Position numbers and translations under genes: made by a program
Shown: positions 1 through 8,900 of the stretch, one piece after another
How the letters are laid out: each line of letters begins with the position of its first letter
How positions within the stretch are numbered: the first letter of the stretch is position 1
Assembly: GCF_022410515.1 (NCBI RefSeq)
Contig: NZ_JACSDI010000001.1
Location: 248,001 to 312,000 of the forward strand
Direction: 5' to 3'
From: Shewanella cutis
GTDB lineage: Bacteria; Pseudomonadota; Gammaproteobacteria; Enterobacterales; Shewanellaceae
DNA: 64,000 bases
The notes under the pieces: generated by a model
Databases searched by the model: none
What the model was told of the DNA's origin: nothing
The model's input: only the letters and a program-made list of their open reading frames with translations

Positions 1-219
1 GACATGCACTCTCGCTGCGCAGTGGATGACAACATCAACTCCGCTCAACGCAGATCTGTAATCAGTATTTGCTGTCAGTTCACCTGCAAAAAAAAGGCAA
101 TCTCGCGCCGGTTTTGTGCGACCAAACACGCGAGTGGCCTGCGGTAATTGCCGCAAAATTTGTTTACCCAAAAAGCCAGTAGCCCCTGTGAGTAATATCG
201 ATTGTGTAGGCATGATCAT
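1..219 (-). CDS. NAD-dependent epimerase/dehydratase, N-terminal part (WbpV-like); runs off the window edge
   Basis: Only the first 73 codons lie in the window. The N-terminus reads SILLTGATGFLGKQIL, the Rossmann GxxGxxG fold of extended short-chain dehydrogenases, and continues to VVIHCAARVHV, the usual fourth beta strand of UDP-sugar epimerases. The ATG at 219 has AAGG 7 bases upstream; an in-frame ATG at 213 is an alternative. The gene follows the GT4 gene by about 29 bases and ends the visible operon. In the P. aeruginosa O6 locus an epimerase (wbpV) sits at this place, followed by the initiating transferase, so that role is inferred here from position. Substrate cannot be decided. Confidence 0.85.
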   Translation of the reverse strand, partial: MIMPTQSILLTGATGFLGKQILRQLPQATRVFGRTKPARDCLFFAGELTANTDYRSALSGVDVVIHCAARVHV

Positions 220-248
220 CTTCCGGCCTTGCTAACAACGATCAGAAG

Positions 249-1382
249 TTAGACAGAAGGCTTCCCTTTTAATAAATCTGCATAAAGATTGAGGTGTATT
301 TGTATCACCGATTTAATATCAAAAGCTTGCTCAGCTAACTGACGTCCTGCTTGGCCTAAACTTTGCCGTAATTTTGAATCGTTACATAAGGTTTCGATCG
401 CTAATGCCAACTCTAAACTCGATTTCACAGGAACTAATAAACCAGTTTTATTAGGTGTAATAGCGTCACGGCATCCTGGGACATCAGTAGTGATAACGGC
501 TCGACCACAAGCAGCAGCTTCAATCAAAGATTTCGGTAAACCTTCTCTATAGCTAGGAAGTACGGCAATATGGCAATTTGCATAAGTTGAGTTAACATCT
601 TTTGAATATCCCCAATATTCTACAATCCCTTTATTAACCCAATCAGCTATCTGAATTTTGCTCACTGATTTGGGGTTTTCATCAGTATCACCTGCAAGCA
701 CCATTTTACAGGGAACACCTTTTGACTTTAAAATTTCAGCAGCTTGAACAAACTCCAAAACGCCTTTATCAATCAGTAAACGTGCAAGTAATACAATAAC
801 AGGATATGTTTCCGGTTCAGGTTTAACCTTATATTTATCCAGATCAACACCTGACCCACGGACAAGTAATGTATTTGAATCACTGATAATACCCCGTCTA
901 ATGAACAGGCCTTTATCTGAATCATTTTGAAAAATGACACGAGACTTACCGTCATTTAACGCTAATTTGTACAATATGGTAATTAACGATCTTAACAGTT
1001 TACTCTTGAAACCTTCAGCTATAAAAACAAAACCCAAACCGGATATGGATGCAACTTTAGATACACCCAAAATACGCGCGGCTATACCGGCGTATATGAC
1101 GGGTTTGACAGTAATCATATGCATTAACGCGGGCGAAATTTTTTTTGTCAGACGATATATAGATAACATGGTCTGAAATTCTTTCAATACCGAAGTGCCG
1201 CTTCGTTCAAGATTTATTGAGTGAACTGTAAAACCGTAATCCTCAAGCTCCTGTTTTTTATCGGTTACCTGACAAGCTATATGAACATCATAGCCAACGT
1301 TTTGTGCTGCAACGGCAATAGGCAAACGGTGCGAGACAAAAAACCAATCCACATTTACAACAAAGAGAATTTTGGGTCTCAT
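249..1382 (-). CDS. Glycosyltransferase family 4 protein
   Basis: A 377-residue GT-B fold glycosyltransferase. The N-terminal acceptor domain starts KILFVVNVDWFFVSHRLPIA. The C-terminal nucleotide-sugar domain has LLARLLIDKGVLEFV and the GT4 signature EGLPKSLIEAAACG, with the two glutamates of the EX7E motif. It probably adds a sugar to the lipid-linked O-unit at the inner face of the inner membrane. Its ATG overlaps the amidotransferase stop in an ATGA, so translation is probably coupled. The order amidotransferase-GT4-epimerase resembles wbpS-T/U-V of P. aeruginosa O6. Donor and acceptor are unknown. Confidence 0.9.
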   Translation of the reverse strand: MRPKILFVVNVDWFFVSHRLPIAVAAQNVGYDVHIACQVTDKKQELEDYGFTVHSINLERSGTSVLKEFQTMLSIYRLTKKISPALMHMITVKPVIYAGIAARILGVSKVASISGLGFVFIAEGFKSKLLRSLITILYKLALNDGKSRVIFQNDSDKGLFIRRGIISDSNTLLVRGSGVDLDKYKVKPEPETYPVIVLLARLLIDKGVLEFVQAAEILKSKGVPCKMVLAGDTDENPKSVSKIQIADWVNKGIVEYWGYSKDVNSTYANCHIAVLPSYREGLPKSLIEAAACGRAVITTDVPGCRDAITPNKTGLLVPVKSSLELALAIETLCNDSKLRQSLGQAGRQLAEQAFDIKSVIQIHLNLYADLLKGKPSV

Positions 1383-3310
1383 TTATGATATTTCTCATAC
1401 CATGACTGGAACATTAAAATATCCCATAATTGATATTGCCAATTACGTTTACCGCTTTTATGTTCTTGCCACATCCGATCAATTAACTCTGCATCAAAAA
1501 AGCCTTCTTGGCGCAAACGCTCCGCGGCGAGTAGGTTGTCTGCCCAAACCGTCAAAGGCCCACGCAACCATGCATCAAGTGGTACCGCAAAACCCATTTT
1601 GGGGCGTTCAATTAAATCTTTGGGGACATATTTGTACAAAATTTCACGCAAGCACCATTTTGTTTTGCCATCTCTCAGCTTTAAATCTAACGGCAAACGC
1701 CACGCGTGTTCTAGTACAGAATGATCCAAGAAAGGCACTCGAGTTTCAAGCGATACGGCCATTGCAGCCCGATCAACCTTCACCAAAATATCATCTGGCA
1801 AGTAACTCAAGGTATCTTGCGCCATCATTTGCAAAATAGGATCAGAAAAGTTAGCTTTACGCTTAGGATCTGTCAATACGGTAAGGGGTTCTTTACCCCC
1901 AAGCACAACCCGCTCTGGATTTTGCCAATGAGAAACCAACCCCAAATATAATTGCTCAACATCACGGCACGCAAGCACAGCTGCAGCTTTATGTAATTTA
2001 TCACCCAAATTACTTAGCTGTGGGCGAGACGGTAGCAATTTACCGAACAGATTCCAGACATTAACTGGAACAAAGGTAAATACATTTGCTAAAAAAGAAC
2101 GTAAAAAAACTGGTAGTACAGATAATCTTTTCCAAACTTTTGAAGTCATCAAGTACCTGTTGTAACCACAAAATAGTTCATCACCGGCATCTCCAGACAA
2201 AGATACAGTTACATATTGACGCGCAATTTTTGATACAAGAAAAGTTGGAATCTGTGATGAATCCGAAAAAGGTTCATCATAAATATCAGCAAGCTTAGGA
2301 ATAACTTCTAGGGCATCTTCTGCTGTCAAATACAACTCAGTGTGCTCAGTGCCTAAGTGTTTAGCAACCTCTTTGGCAAATACTGCTTCATTAAACCTAG
2401 GATCATCAAATCCAATTGAAAATGTTTTAACTGGTTTGTCTGATTGAGCTTGCATCAAAGAAACAATAAGGGATGAATCAACACCTCCTGATAAAAAAGC
2501 TCCCAGAGGAACGTCAGCAGACATTTGTAAGGCAACTGCTTTTTTCAAAGTACTTTCTAAAGCTTCAACTTGCTTCCCAACAGGTAAATCTGTTTCAGTA
2601 GAACTAGCATTTGACATGATATCTTTTGCTGACCAGTAAGTTTCTAACGAAATATTTTTGTTTGAATCCATTTTCAAAATGGTAGCTGGCAAAAGTTTAT
2701 GTATATCACTATATATAGAATATGGCGCGGGGATATAGTTGTGTCTTAAGAGCAATGTTATAGAATCCCGATTTATTTCCGGTTTAAAATCAGGATAAGC
2801 TCTGAAGGCATTTAATTGTGAAGCAAAAATAAATGTATCTTTGTGTAACCCGTAATATACAGGTTTTTCACCGAATCGATCACGAGCAAGATAAAGTTCT
2901 TTATTTATAGTATCCCAAAGAGCAATACCAAACATACCAGTAGCTTTTTGCAGTGTGATCTTTAAACCCCATTGCTCAATAGCAGCCAAAAGAGTCTCGG
3001 TATCGGAATGACCGCGCCAGTGATACTGCTGAATACTCTCTAATTCATCACGTAATTCTTGATGGTTATAAATTTCACCATTATAAGAGATAATGTATCG
3101 GCCAGAATCGGAAGTCATTGGCTGATGACCTGCTGCGGACAAGTCAACAATTGCCAACCTACGATGTACAAGACCAATACGGTCATCGGAATTGAACCAA
3201 ATACCAAAACTATCTGGTCCACGATTAAATAACTCCAGACCCATACACTCAAGAATTCGCGTATGGTCTGTTAAATTTGAAGTATTAAAAAATCCGGCAA
3301 AACCACACAC
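1379..3310 (-). CDS. Asparagine synthase-type glutamine amidotransferase (AsnB/WbpS-like)
   Basis: A 643-residue two-domain enzyme. Residue 2 is the class II glutaminase cysteine (MCGFAGF), followed by NRGPDS, SYNGEIYN and DTETLL of the glutaminase domain. The synthetase domain carries the PP-loop SGGVDSS near residues 274-280. In an O-antigen operon such paralogues (WbpS) usually amidate a uronic-acid sugar, here probably GalNAcA made by WbpO/WbpP, rather than make asparagine; that is inference from context. The start is GTG with GGAG 8 bases upstream, overlapping the previous stop by one base (TAGTG). A housekeeping asnB cannot be excluded from sequence alone. Confidence 0.9.
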   Translation of the reverse strand: MCGFAGFFNTSNLTDHTRILECMGLELFNRGPDSFGIWFNSDDRIGLVHRRLAIVDLSAAGHQPMTSDSGRYIISYNGEIYNHQELRDELESIQQYHWRGHSDTETLLAAIEQWGLKITLQKATGMFGIALWDTINKELYLARDRFGEKPVYYGLHKDTFIFASQLNAFRAYPDFKPEINRDSITLLLRHNYIPAPYSIYSDIHKLLPATILKMDSNKNISLETYWSAKDIMSNASSTETDLPVGKQVEALESTLKKAVALQMSADVPLGAFLSGGVDSSLIVSLMQAQSDKPVKTFSIGFDDPRFNEAVFAKEVAKHLGTEHTELYLTAEDALEVIPKLADIYDEPFSDSSQIPTFLVSKIARQYVTVSLSGDAGDELFCGYNRYLMTSKVWKRLSVLPVFLRSFLANVFTFVPVNVWNLFGKLLPSRPQLSNLGDKLHKAAAVLACRDVEQLYLGLVSHWQNPERVVLGGKEPLTVLTDPKRKANFSDPILQMMAQDTLSYLPDDILVKVDRAAMAVSLETRVPFLDHSVLEHAWRLPLDLKLRDGKTKWCLREILYKYVPKDLIERPKMGFAVPLDAWLRGPLTVWADNLLAAERLRQEGFFDAELIDRMWQEHKSGKRNWQYQLWDILMFQSWYEKYHK

Positions 3311-4431
3311 TATTTTTTCTCCAACAAAGAATGATATAGCTGATCGTAAAGTTTTTTGATTTCAACTATAGAAAATGATTTTCTCACGTGGTCAGCAGCA
3401 TGAATACCAAGCATTTTACGCTGTTCGACAGGCATGTTGACCACTGCTAGAATAGCATCAGCTAAAGAATTAGAATTGGCTTCCGACAAAACAGCGTATT
3501 TATCAGCAAGTAATGCAGCATCTCCAACATTCGTTGCAATACATGGTAAACCGATAGACATGGCCTCCGCTAATGCGTTTGGAAAGCCTTCAGTACGAGA
3601 ACTCATAACATAAATATCCATTGCACTCAACAAACCAGGAATATCATTCTGTTCGCCAAGAAGGATAACATTTTCATCTAATCCATAACTATTAATTAAG
3701 TTAACAAGCTGATGATTATCATTGTTGCACTCTCGACCAACAAGTAAAATTTTGTAATTGCTAATATCCGCTTTCAGTTTTGAAAAAGCTTCTAACAGAA
3801 TATCTTGACCTTTATCTTTATGAAACCGGCCAACAAGACCGAAAACGGTTACATGCTTATCTAATGAAAGACTTTCTCTAAAAGAGTTTCTCTTTTTTTC
3901 ATTATAAACAAGACTACTAAAGTCATAACCATTTGCGATGGTTATGGAAATTTTTGGAGAATATCCTTGAGACTGATGAAAAACTTTCGATGCTTCAGCA
4001 ACATAACAAACTCTCGCAGGAGACACATAGGACAACAGAGAGCAAATTTTCATTAGGGCTAATGTAAAGTAACTTCCTGCAGGAATATTAGAGCAACGAA
4101 CAGACCAGATAAGTTTTTTGTTTAGACCGAACATTGCAAGGCTACTGAAAAAATCTGCATGATACATCCAACTTTGTATTATATCCGGCCGAATGTTCGA
4201 TATGTGCTTTCTTAATTTGTAAACAACTTGGGGAACAGATAGAACACCGCTTAAACCTAAGCACAATACGTTTACACCACGAGACCTGAGTGCTTCGCCA
4301 AGGGTGCCTTCAGTTGTTAAACTGATAACGGTGATATGGTAATTTGCGTTACGTTGTTCAAAAGATAATCGCTGTAGAAATAATTCCGCACCGCTAGCAG
4401 GCAAACCTACAATAACATGTATAATATTCAT
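3310..4431 (-). CDS. Glycosyltransferase family 4 protein
   Basis: A 373-residue GT-B enzyme. It opens NIIHVIVGLPASGAELFL, typical of GT4 proteins that bind a lipid-linked acceptor. The C-terminal domain has FGLVGRFHKDKGQDILLEA and EGFPNALAEAMSIG (EX7E). I chose the ATG at 4431 because AAGG lies 6 bases upstream; an upstream TTG at 4455 would add eight hydrophobic residues but has no comparable binding site. The gene lies between the formyltransferase-like gene and the amidotransferase, where P. aeruginosa O6 has wbpR. Sugar specificity is unknown. Confidence 0.88.
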   Translation of the reverse strand: MNIIHVIVGLPASGAELFLQRLSFEQRNANYHITVISLTTEGTLGEALRSRGVNVLCLGLSGVLSVPQVVYKLRKHISNIRPDIIQSWMYHADFFSSLAMFGLNKKLIWSVRCSNIPAGSYFTLALMKICSLLSYVSPARVCYVAEASKVFHQSQGYSPKISITIANGYDFSSLVYNEKKRNSFRESLSLDKHVTVFGLVGRFHKDKGQDILLEAFSKLKADISNYKILLVGRECNNDNHQLVNLINSYGLDENVILLGEQNDIPGLLSAMDIYVMSSRTEGFPNALAEAMSIGLPCIATNVGDAALLADKYAVLSEANSNSLADAILAVVNMPVEQRKMLGIHAADHVRKSFSIVEIKKLYDQLYHSLLEKK

Positions 4432-4461
4432 TAAAAACCTTAATAACAGCGACAAAAATAG

Positions 4462-5223
4462 TTATTTGACACCTTTAATCATCCGGTTATAAAAATACTG
4501 GTATAACGTTGGGTGATACCACAATATAGAAGGTTCAATACCTGGTTGTGTTTTTACATCGCGGTTATATATATCAACGATAGCTTTCTTGATGAGTGGT
4601 ATAGCCGCTGCGATTTGATGCAAAGGGTACGTATTAAAGGTATCCTCTGAGGAAGGTTTAATTGTATCTTGATAAAGCACACCGCCTGTATCTACACCTT
4701 CATCGACTAAATGCACAGTAACACCACAATTCTGGGTGTCGTCATTAGCAAGTGCCCAATAGCCACCATGAACTCCACGGTATTTGGGTGTAATACCCAT
4801 GTGCGTATTAATCATTGGCACACCAACTGAATTAATTAATTTTTTACTGATAATCCTCGTTCCATTTACAACAATTACATCTGGAGCTACAGATTTTATC
4901 AAAGCAACTACATCAGGTTCATTAATACTCGAAACGTTTTTGACATTGGCATTGGGAAAATATTCATCGCTCAGCTGATATTTATCAAGCAATTTAACAA
5001 TCTTATTTTTGTCGATGATCGAAAGGAGTTTATTGAAAAATATAAAGCAAACCTGGCCGAAAGTTCTTAAAAAGCCCAACTTTTTAACTCTTCGTTTTAT
5101 CATTAATTTGCTAGATGGCTTGTTTTCAACAATGACAAGCTCAAATAAAAACACATCTTTTAAGCTGTTATAGACAATTCTTGAAGACTGACTGTTACCA
5201 CAAAGAAGTAAAACTTTAATCAT
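4462..5223 (-). CDS. Formyltransferase family protein, probable sugar N-formyltransferase
   Basis: A 253-residue protein of the Fmt/PurN formyltransferase fold. The catalytic Asn-x-His is seen in MINTHMGITPKYRG (N139, H141), and the acid lies in VDEGVDTGGVLYQ around D174. The family transfers a formyl group from N10-formyltetrahydrofolate to an amine. In O-antigen loci small stand-alone members (VioF/WbtJ type) act on dTDP-4-amino-4,6-dideoxyglucose, which fits the rmlA, rmlB and VioA-like genes of this operon; the exact substrate is inferred. The N-terminal about 90 residues are poorly recognisable. It overlaps the deacetylase by 8 bases. Confidence 0.82.
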   Translation of the reverse strand: MIKVLLLCGNSQSSRIVYNSLKDVFLFELVIVENKPSSKLMIKRRVKKLGFLRTFGQVCFIFFNKLLSIIDKNKIVKLLDKYQLSDEYFPNANVKNVSSINEPDVVALIKSVAPDVIVVNGTRIISKKLINSVGVPMINTHMGITPKYRGVHGGYWALANDDTQNCGVTVHLVDEGVDTGGVLYQDTIKPSSEDTFNTYPLHQIAAAIPLIKKAIVDIYNRDVKTQPGIEPSILWYHPTLYQYFYNRMIKGVK

Positions 5224-6193
5224 ATGCTTTTTCCAAAAAACTTAACTCTTCCATATTAAGAGAACGCATGCCGAAATTTTTATTTAAGAACTGATAATGG
5301 TCTAGTATTTCTCTTAGCATATCTAAGTTTTTCGATGTCTCAGCTCCAAAATTATGGGGATGCCACCACAAATGAAATAACTCATTATTTTTTGCAGCAT
5401 GAGTCATCGCTTTTTTTATACGACGTAATTTAAGACAATCTAAAAAAGATAATTTATTATTATAAGGCCTTAAAAATCTACTTGACGGGAAATTAAATGG
5501 CTTATTTTCTAAACACGTAGAAATATTATGAGTGTTGAAACCAGAAATATTAATATATGAATCTAATAGACGAGCAGCTCTTTTAAAGTAACTCTGCCCC
5601 TCTTGTCCAGATGCCGAATTCATCCAGTTTAATTCATTGCCGCGAAATGATTTTATATTGTATTTATTTAAAACTGAAAGATATTCTGAATTCCATTGAT
5701 TACGTGGGAACACTAAGCTTGAAAGCTTATAGCCAAGTGCCGACGCGGTATCTACGGCCAAAGCCAAATCACTTTCAAACTGGTCAATCGTCTGACCATC
5801 TTCAAGACAGTAATAATGTGAAAAAGTGTGTGAAGCAATTTCTTGTCCACTTGTAGAAATTATCTTTTGAATTAAATCAGGTGCAAAATGATAACGGTCA
5901 TCAAGCTTTTTATTTTTTATGTATTCATAGGGAGATAGATTAATATCAGTGTATGTTGGAATAGCCTTAGGTAAATTCGCTAACAAATGTTCAGAATTCC
6001 TAAAGAAAAGAAAGCCAACAGTAGCCCAAGTAGCGTGAACCTTGAACTCGGTAAATATATCCAACATACCAGCAATAGCAGGTCGAATACCTTCTAAATT
6101 TACTGAATAATCAGAAATAGCTCTCTTATCACGAACACCCCAATACATTTCAAAATCTAAGGATATGGTGAAAACACCATAATTAATAGCCAT
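5216..6193 (-). CDS. Polysaccharide deacetylase family protein (CE4-like)
   Basis: A 325-residue protein with an NodB-homology pattern. It has an early acidic motif SLDFEMYWG (D13, E15), HATWATVGFLF, and metal-ligand histidines in EIASHTFSHYYC (H122, H126). The family removes N- or O-acetyl groups from carbohydrates or nucleotide sugars. There is no signal peptide, so a cytoplasmic substrate such as a lipid- or nucleotide-linked sugar is likely. Being fused by overlap to the formyltransferase gene suggests a deacetylate-then-formylate pair, but this is only inference. Confidence 0.82.
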   Translation of the reverse strand: MAINYGVFTISLDFEMYWGVRDKRAISDYSVNLEGIRPAIAGMLDIFTEFKVHATWATVGFLFFRNSEHLLANLPKAIPTYTDINLSPYEYIKNKKLDDRYHFAPDLIQKIISTSGQEIASHTFSHYYCLEDGQTIDQFESDLALAVDTASALGYKLSSLVFPRNQWNSEYLSVLNKYNIKSFRGNELNWMNSASGQEGQSYFKRAARLLDSYINISGFNTHNISTCLENKPFNFPSSRFLRPYNNKLSFLDCLKLRRIKKAMTHAAKNNELFHLWWHPHNFGAETSKNLDMLREILDHYQFLNKNFGMRSLNMEELSFLEKAYD

Positions 6194-6212
6194 TTACATG
6201 CTCCTGACTGAA

Positions 6213-7466
6213 TTATTGCAATAATGTACTACTAGCATTTCGATGTACCTTCGTCGCGAAAAAACACTTCAGCAATAAAAATACAAAAAGTGCATAAATT
6301 AGAGCAACAAAAGTTCCCAGCCATAGAGGAACCAAATACACAAGCCAACTAAGCCAGATAAGGTCTCTAGCACTGTTTGTTTGACCTATTAATTTAACAA
6401 GGAAAACGGAAAAAAAACACAGGAAAAAAATGTATAAGATATATAAAACAGAAAACCATGGACTAATAAAAAACCAGGCTGGTAAAGAAACATTTATATT
6501 CCAATCACCAACCTCAAAAATCCAGTTAAAATTTGCATATTCGGTAAATGCGACCCCAAGATTACGGTTTTTTTCTCCGTAGAATAACCTTTCAATAAAT
6601 ATACCATGAAGACCTTCCATCCAAAAAGGCTGAAAATCATTTTTCTGATATAAAAACTGAAGTTTTTCTTTCATATTTATAATTTCATTCAATATCGAGG
6701 TAAGCTGTAGCCTGCCTATTATATGCTCAAGCCCAAAATAAATTAAATCAAGATAACTTTGTTCATTTAAATTTTTTAAAACAGCATCATATAGAACTTC
6801 AAACGATAAATTTCTACCTCCACTTGCTCTTATAACCCATTTCGCAATTGTTAACAGTGGATAAAGTATAAGCACGAGCAGAACTGCGACAAGTATTTTA
6901 GTGAAGCTTAATGTATTTCTTCTTACTAAACGACACCATTCGAAAAAAATAACAAACAAAATTACACCGGCCCAACCACGAATAATATTTGAGAACAACC
7001 AGAAAATTAAGTTTACTTTGAAAAACTTGCTGTCACGATAAAAAGCATAATATACAACAAATAAAGCATCAGCAGGTATTATAACCCAGATGAGTGCGAG
7101 TGGTGTATCGGCTGTTTTATTATTTGTACCAGCAACATTAACCCCGTAATAACTATTAAACAAAAAAAAGCAAACCTGTATAAAAAGAATAAAAAAACCC
7201 AGTCTTACTGATATGTCATTTTCATCTCTATTAAATTTTAACTTTTTAATTTTTACTGAAAAAACACTAATAAAAAATGGCCACATTAGAAAAAAATATG
7301 TAAGAACAATAAGAAATAAAGACAGCAATAATATATATGGGTTTGAGACAACGGTTCCTTTTAGGTCTCCTATTAACTCATTACTATCAAGCATAATAAA
7401 GGTTGCTATTACATTTACAAAAATAAAACCAAACAACCATGGAACATATTCCTTCGCAAGACTCAT
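6213..7466 (-). CDS. Polytopic membrane protein, candidate O-antigen polymerase (Wzy-like)
   Basis: A 417-residue, very hydrophobic protein with about 10-11 predicted membrane segments, for example IATFIMLD, YILLLSLFLIVLTYFFLMWPFF, ILVAVLLVLILYPLLTI and SVLYILYIFFLCFFSVFLV. One long polar loop (about residues 215-330) contains ASGGRNLSFEVL and HIIGRLQLTS. Wzy polymerases share almost no sequence, so the call rests on topology, size, AT-rich composition and being the only unassigned polytopic protein in a locus with wzx and wzz. It overlaps the acyltransferase gene by 4 bases. Confidence 0.65.
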   Translation of the reverse strand: MSLAKEYVPWLFGFIFVNVIATFIMLDSNELIGDLKGTVVSNPYILLLSLFLIVLTYFFLMWPFFISVFSVKIKKLKFNRDENDISVRLGFFILFIQVCFFLFNSYYGVNVAGTNNKTADTPLALIWVIIPADALFVVYYAFYRDSKFFKVNLIFWLFSNIIRGWAGVILFVIFFEWCRLVRRNTLSFTKILVAVLLVLILYPLLTIAKWVIRASGGRNLSFEVLYDAVLKNLNEQSYLDLIYFGLEHIIGRLQLTSILNEIINMKEKLQFLYQKNDFQPFWMEGLHGIFIERLFYGEKNRNLGVAFTEYANFNWIFEVGDWNINVSLPAWFFISPWFSVLYILYIFFLCFFSVFLVKLIGQTNSARDLIWLSWLVYLVPLWLGTFVALIYALFVFLLLKCFFATKVHRNASSTLLQ

Positions 7467-7996
7467 AATTTCGATTTCTTTATAAATTTTGCAGGCACAC
7501 CAGCAACAATGTCATGATCGTCGCAGTCCTGTAAAAGAACAGAATTAGCACCAACTATTACATTATTGCCAATTTTAACAGAGCCAAGTACTTTCGCCCC
7601 TGTACAAAATATACAACCATCCCCGACTGAAGGTTGATTACCAAAACTAGTTTGAGATATATCTTTATTACCAAAAGTAACACCATTAAAAATTTTGGTA
7701 TTACGTCCTATTACAACATCGGCACCTATAACGATGTCATGCCCATGGACTATAGACAAGCCAGGTCCAATCTTGGCCCTACATGAAATATCACTTGAAT
7801 AAATAACCCTAATTAAGTATTCGATGATAATACGTGCTGCAACACCTAAATATGGGATCTTACAAAGCGATTGACCAGCTCTAAATAAAATAGTCAAATG
7901 AACTGTATGAGAAACAAGAGCATGTTTTAGTAAAACGAGGGAGCGGTTTGTTTGCGCAGAAAAAGCCAAGTCTTCTTTTAAATATCTAATACTCAT
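7463..7996 (-). CDS. Hexapeptide-repeat acyltransferase (serine acetyltransferase-like)
   Basis: A 177-residue left-handed beta-helix protein. From about residue 80 it has imperfect hexapeptide repeats (IGPGLS, IVHGHD, IVIGAD, VVIGRN, VGDGCI, IGNNVIVGANSVL) and ends with the common VAGVPAKFIKK. This is the CysE/WbbJ/NodL group, which transfers acetyl from acetyl-CoA. In this operon it probably O- or N-acetylates an O-unit sugar; it is shorter at the N-terminus than housekeeping CysE. It is tightly packed between GT2 and the putative wzy. Confidence 0.85.
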   Translation of the reverse strand: MSIRYLKEDLAFSAQTNRSLVLLKHALVSHTVHLTILFRAGQSLCKIPYLGVAARIIIEYLIRVIYSSDISCRAKIGPGLSIVHGHDIVIGADVVIGRNTKIFNGVTFGNKDISQTSFGNQPSVGDGCIFCTGAKVLGSVKIGNNVIVGANSVLLQDCDDHDIVAGVPAKFIKKSKL

Positions 7997-8003
7997 TTTT
8001 TTC

Positions 8004-8900
8004 CTACTTCGGCAATCTAAGCATTTTTATGAATTCGTAATCTTTATATAATTTCCAAGGAGTAAAGAAACTAAAGCTTTTAAGGTAAACTTTAAGAAAT
8101 AATGAAAGCTCTTTATACCTTCGATTTTTGAATGCCATTAAAAGTAGCAGCAGTACCGATTGATTAATCTCATTTGATAACTTGGGATATTTAGACAAGA
8201 AATATAAAAATGACAAGCTTAAGGCTTCTTTTACCTTAAAATCATTTTTCGCAATTCCTATACCAGCTCTATATACACCCAAAGGGTCAGAACTTATAAA
8301 ACAAGCTTGGCCATCACCAATTTGTTCAACATTTGCAAAATAATCAAGCATCAGAAAATCTGGTCTTTGAAAATTCATTGTTTCAGCACGGTACATTTTT
8401 GAACTATTCATACCAATAGTAATAAACTTTAAAATATCCGCTCTTGTGAAACACAATTGTCTAAAATTGTTTAAATCCAACAAATCTTCCTTAACATTTT
8501 GACCGCAACTAACATACATTCTATGCCAGGATATATTGCAATTAGGATTTCTTTCCATGAAATCTACTTGTGATTGTAGCTTATTAGGCAACATGTAATC
8601 ATCACCATCAACATGAGCAACAAACTTGCCTCTTGCACTACCATGTACAGCGTTAAAATTGACAGCCGCACCAACATTTCTACTATGAAATATTGGTTTA
8701 ATTACATGAGGGTATTTTCGTTGAAAATTCTCAACAATTGTTCTAGTGCCGTCTGTCGAAAAATCATCACCAACTATTATCTCAAATTCAAAATTTGTAA
8801 TTTGATCTATCAGGCTTTGTAAGCATTGTTCTATATATTCAACTTGATTATAAGTAACAACACAAACCGAAGCCTTGATATCTGCATCATTCGAGGTCAT
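8004..8900 (-). CDS. Glycosyltransferase family 2 protein
   Basis: A 298-residue GT-A enzyme. It shows the GT2 opening ASVCVVTYNQVEYIEQCLQS, FEIIVGDDFSTDGT and the metal-binding acidic motif in VAHVDGDDYMLPNKL. The C-terminal third is basic and rich in aromatic residues with no clear membrane segment. It should add one residue to the O-unit in the cytoplasm. The gene start overlaps the end of wzx by 14 bases, so the two are probably translated together. Donor sugar unknown. Confidence 0.9.
   Translation of the reverse strand: MTSNDADIKASVCVVTYNQVEYIEQCLQSLIDQITNFEFEIIVGDDFSTDGTRTIVENFQRKYPHVIKPIFHSRNVGAAVNFNAVHGSARGKFVAHVDGDDYMLPNKLQSQVDFMERNPNCNISWHRMYVSCGQNVKEDLLDLNNFRQLCFTRADILKFITIGMNSSKMYRAETMNFQRPDFLMLDYFANVEQIGDGQACFISSDPLGVYRAGIGIAKNDFKVKEALSLSFLYFLSKYPKLSNEINQSVLLLLLMAFKNRRYKELSLFLKVYLKSFSFFTPWKLYKDYEFIKMLRLPK

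Noticed and set aside
1372..1839. 155-codon open frame antisense to the amidotransferase
   Set aside because: No family pattern or binding site; it overlaps the conserved C-terminal domain on the other strand.
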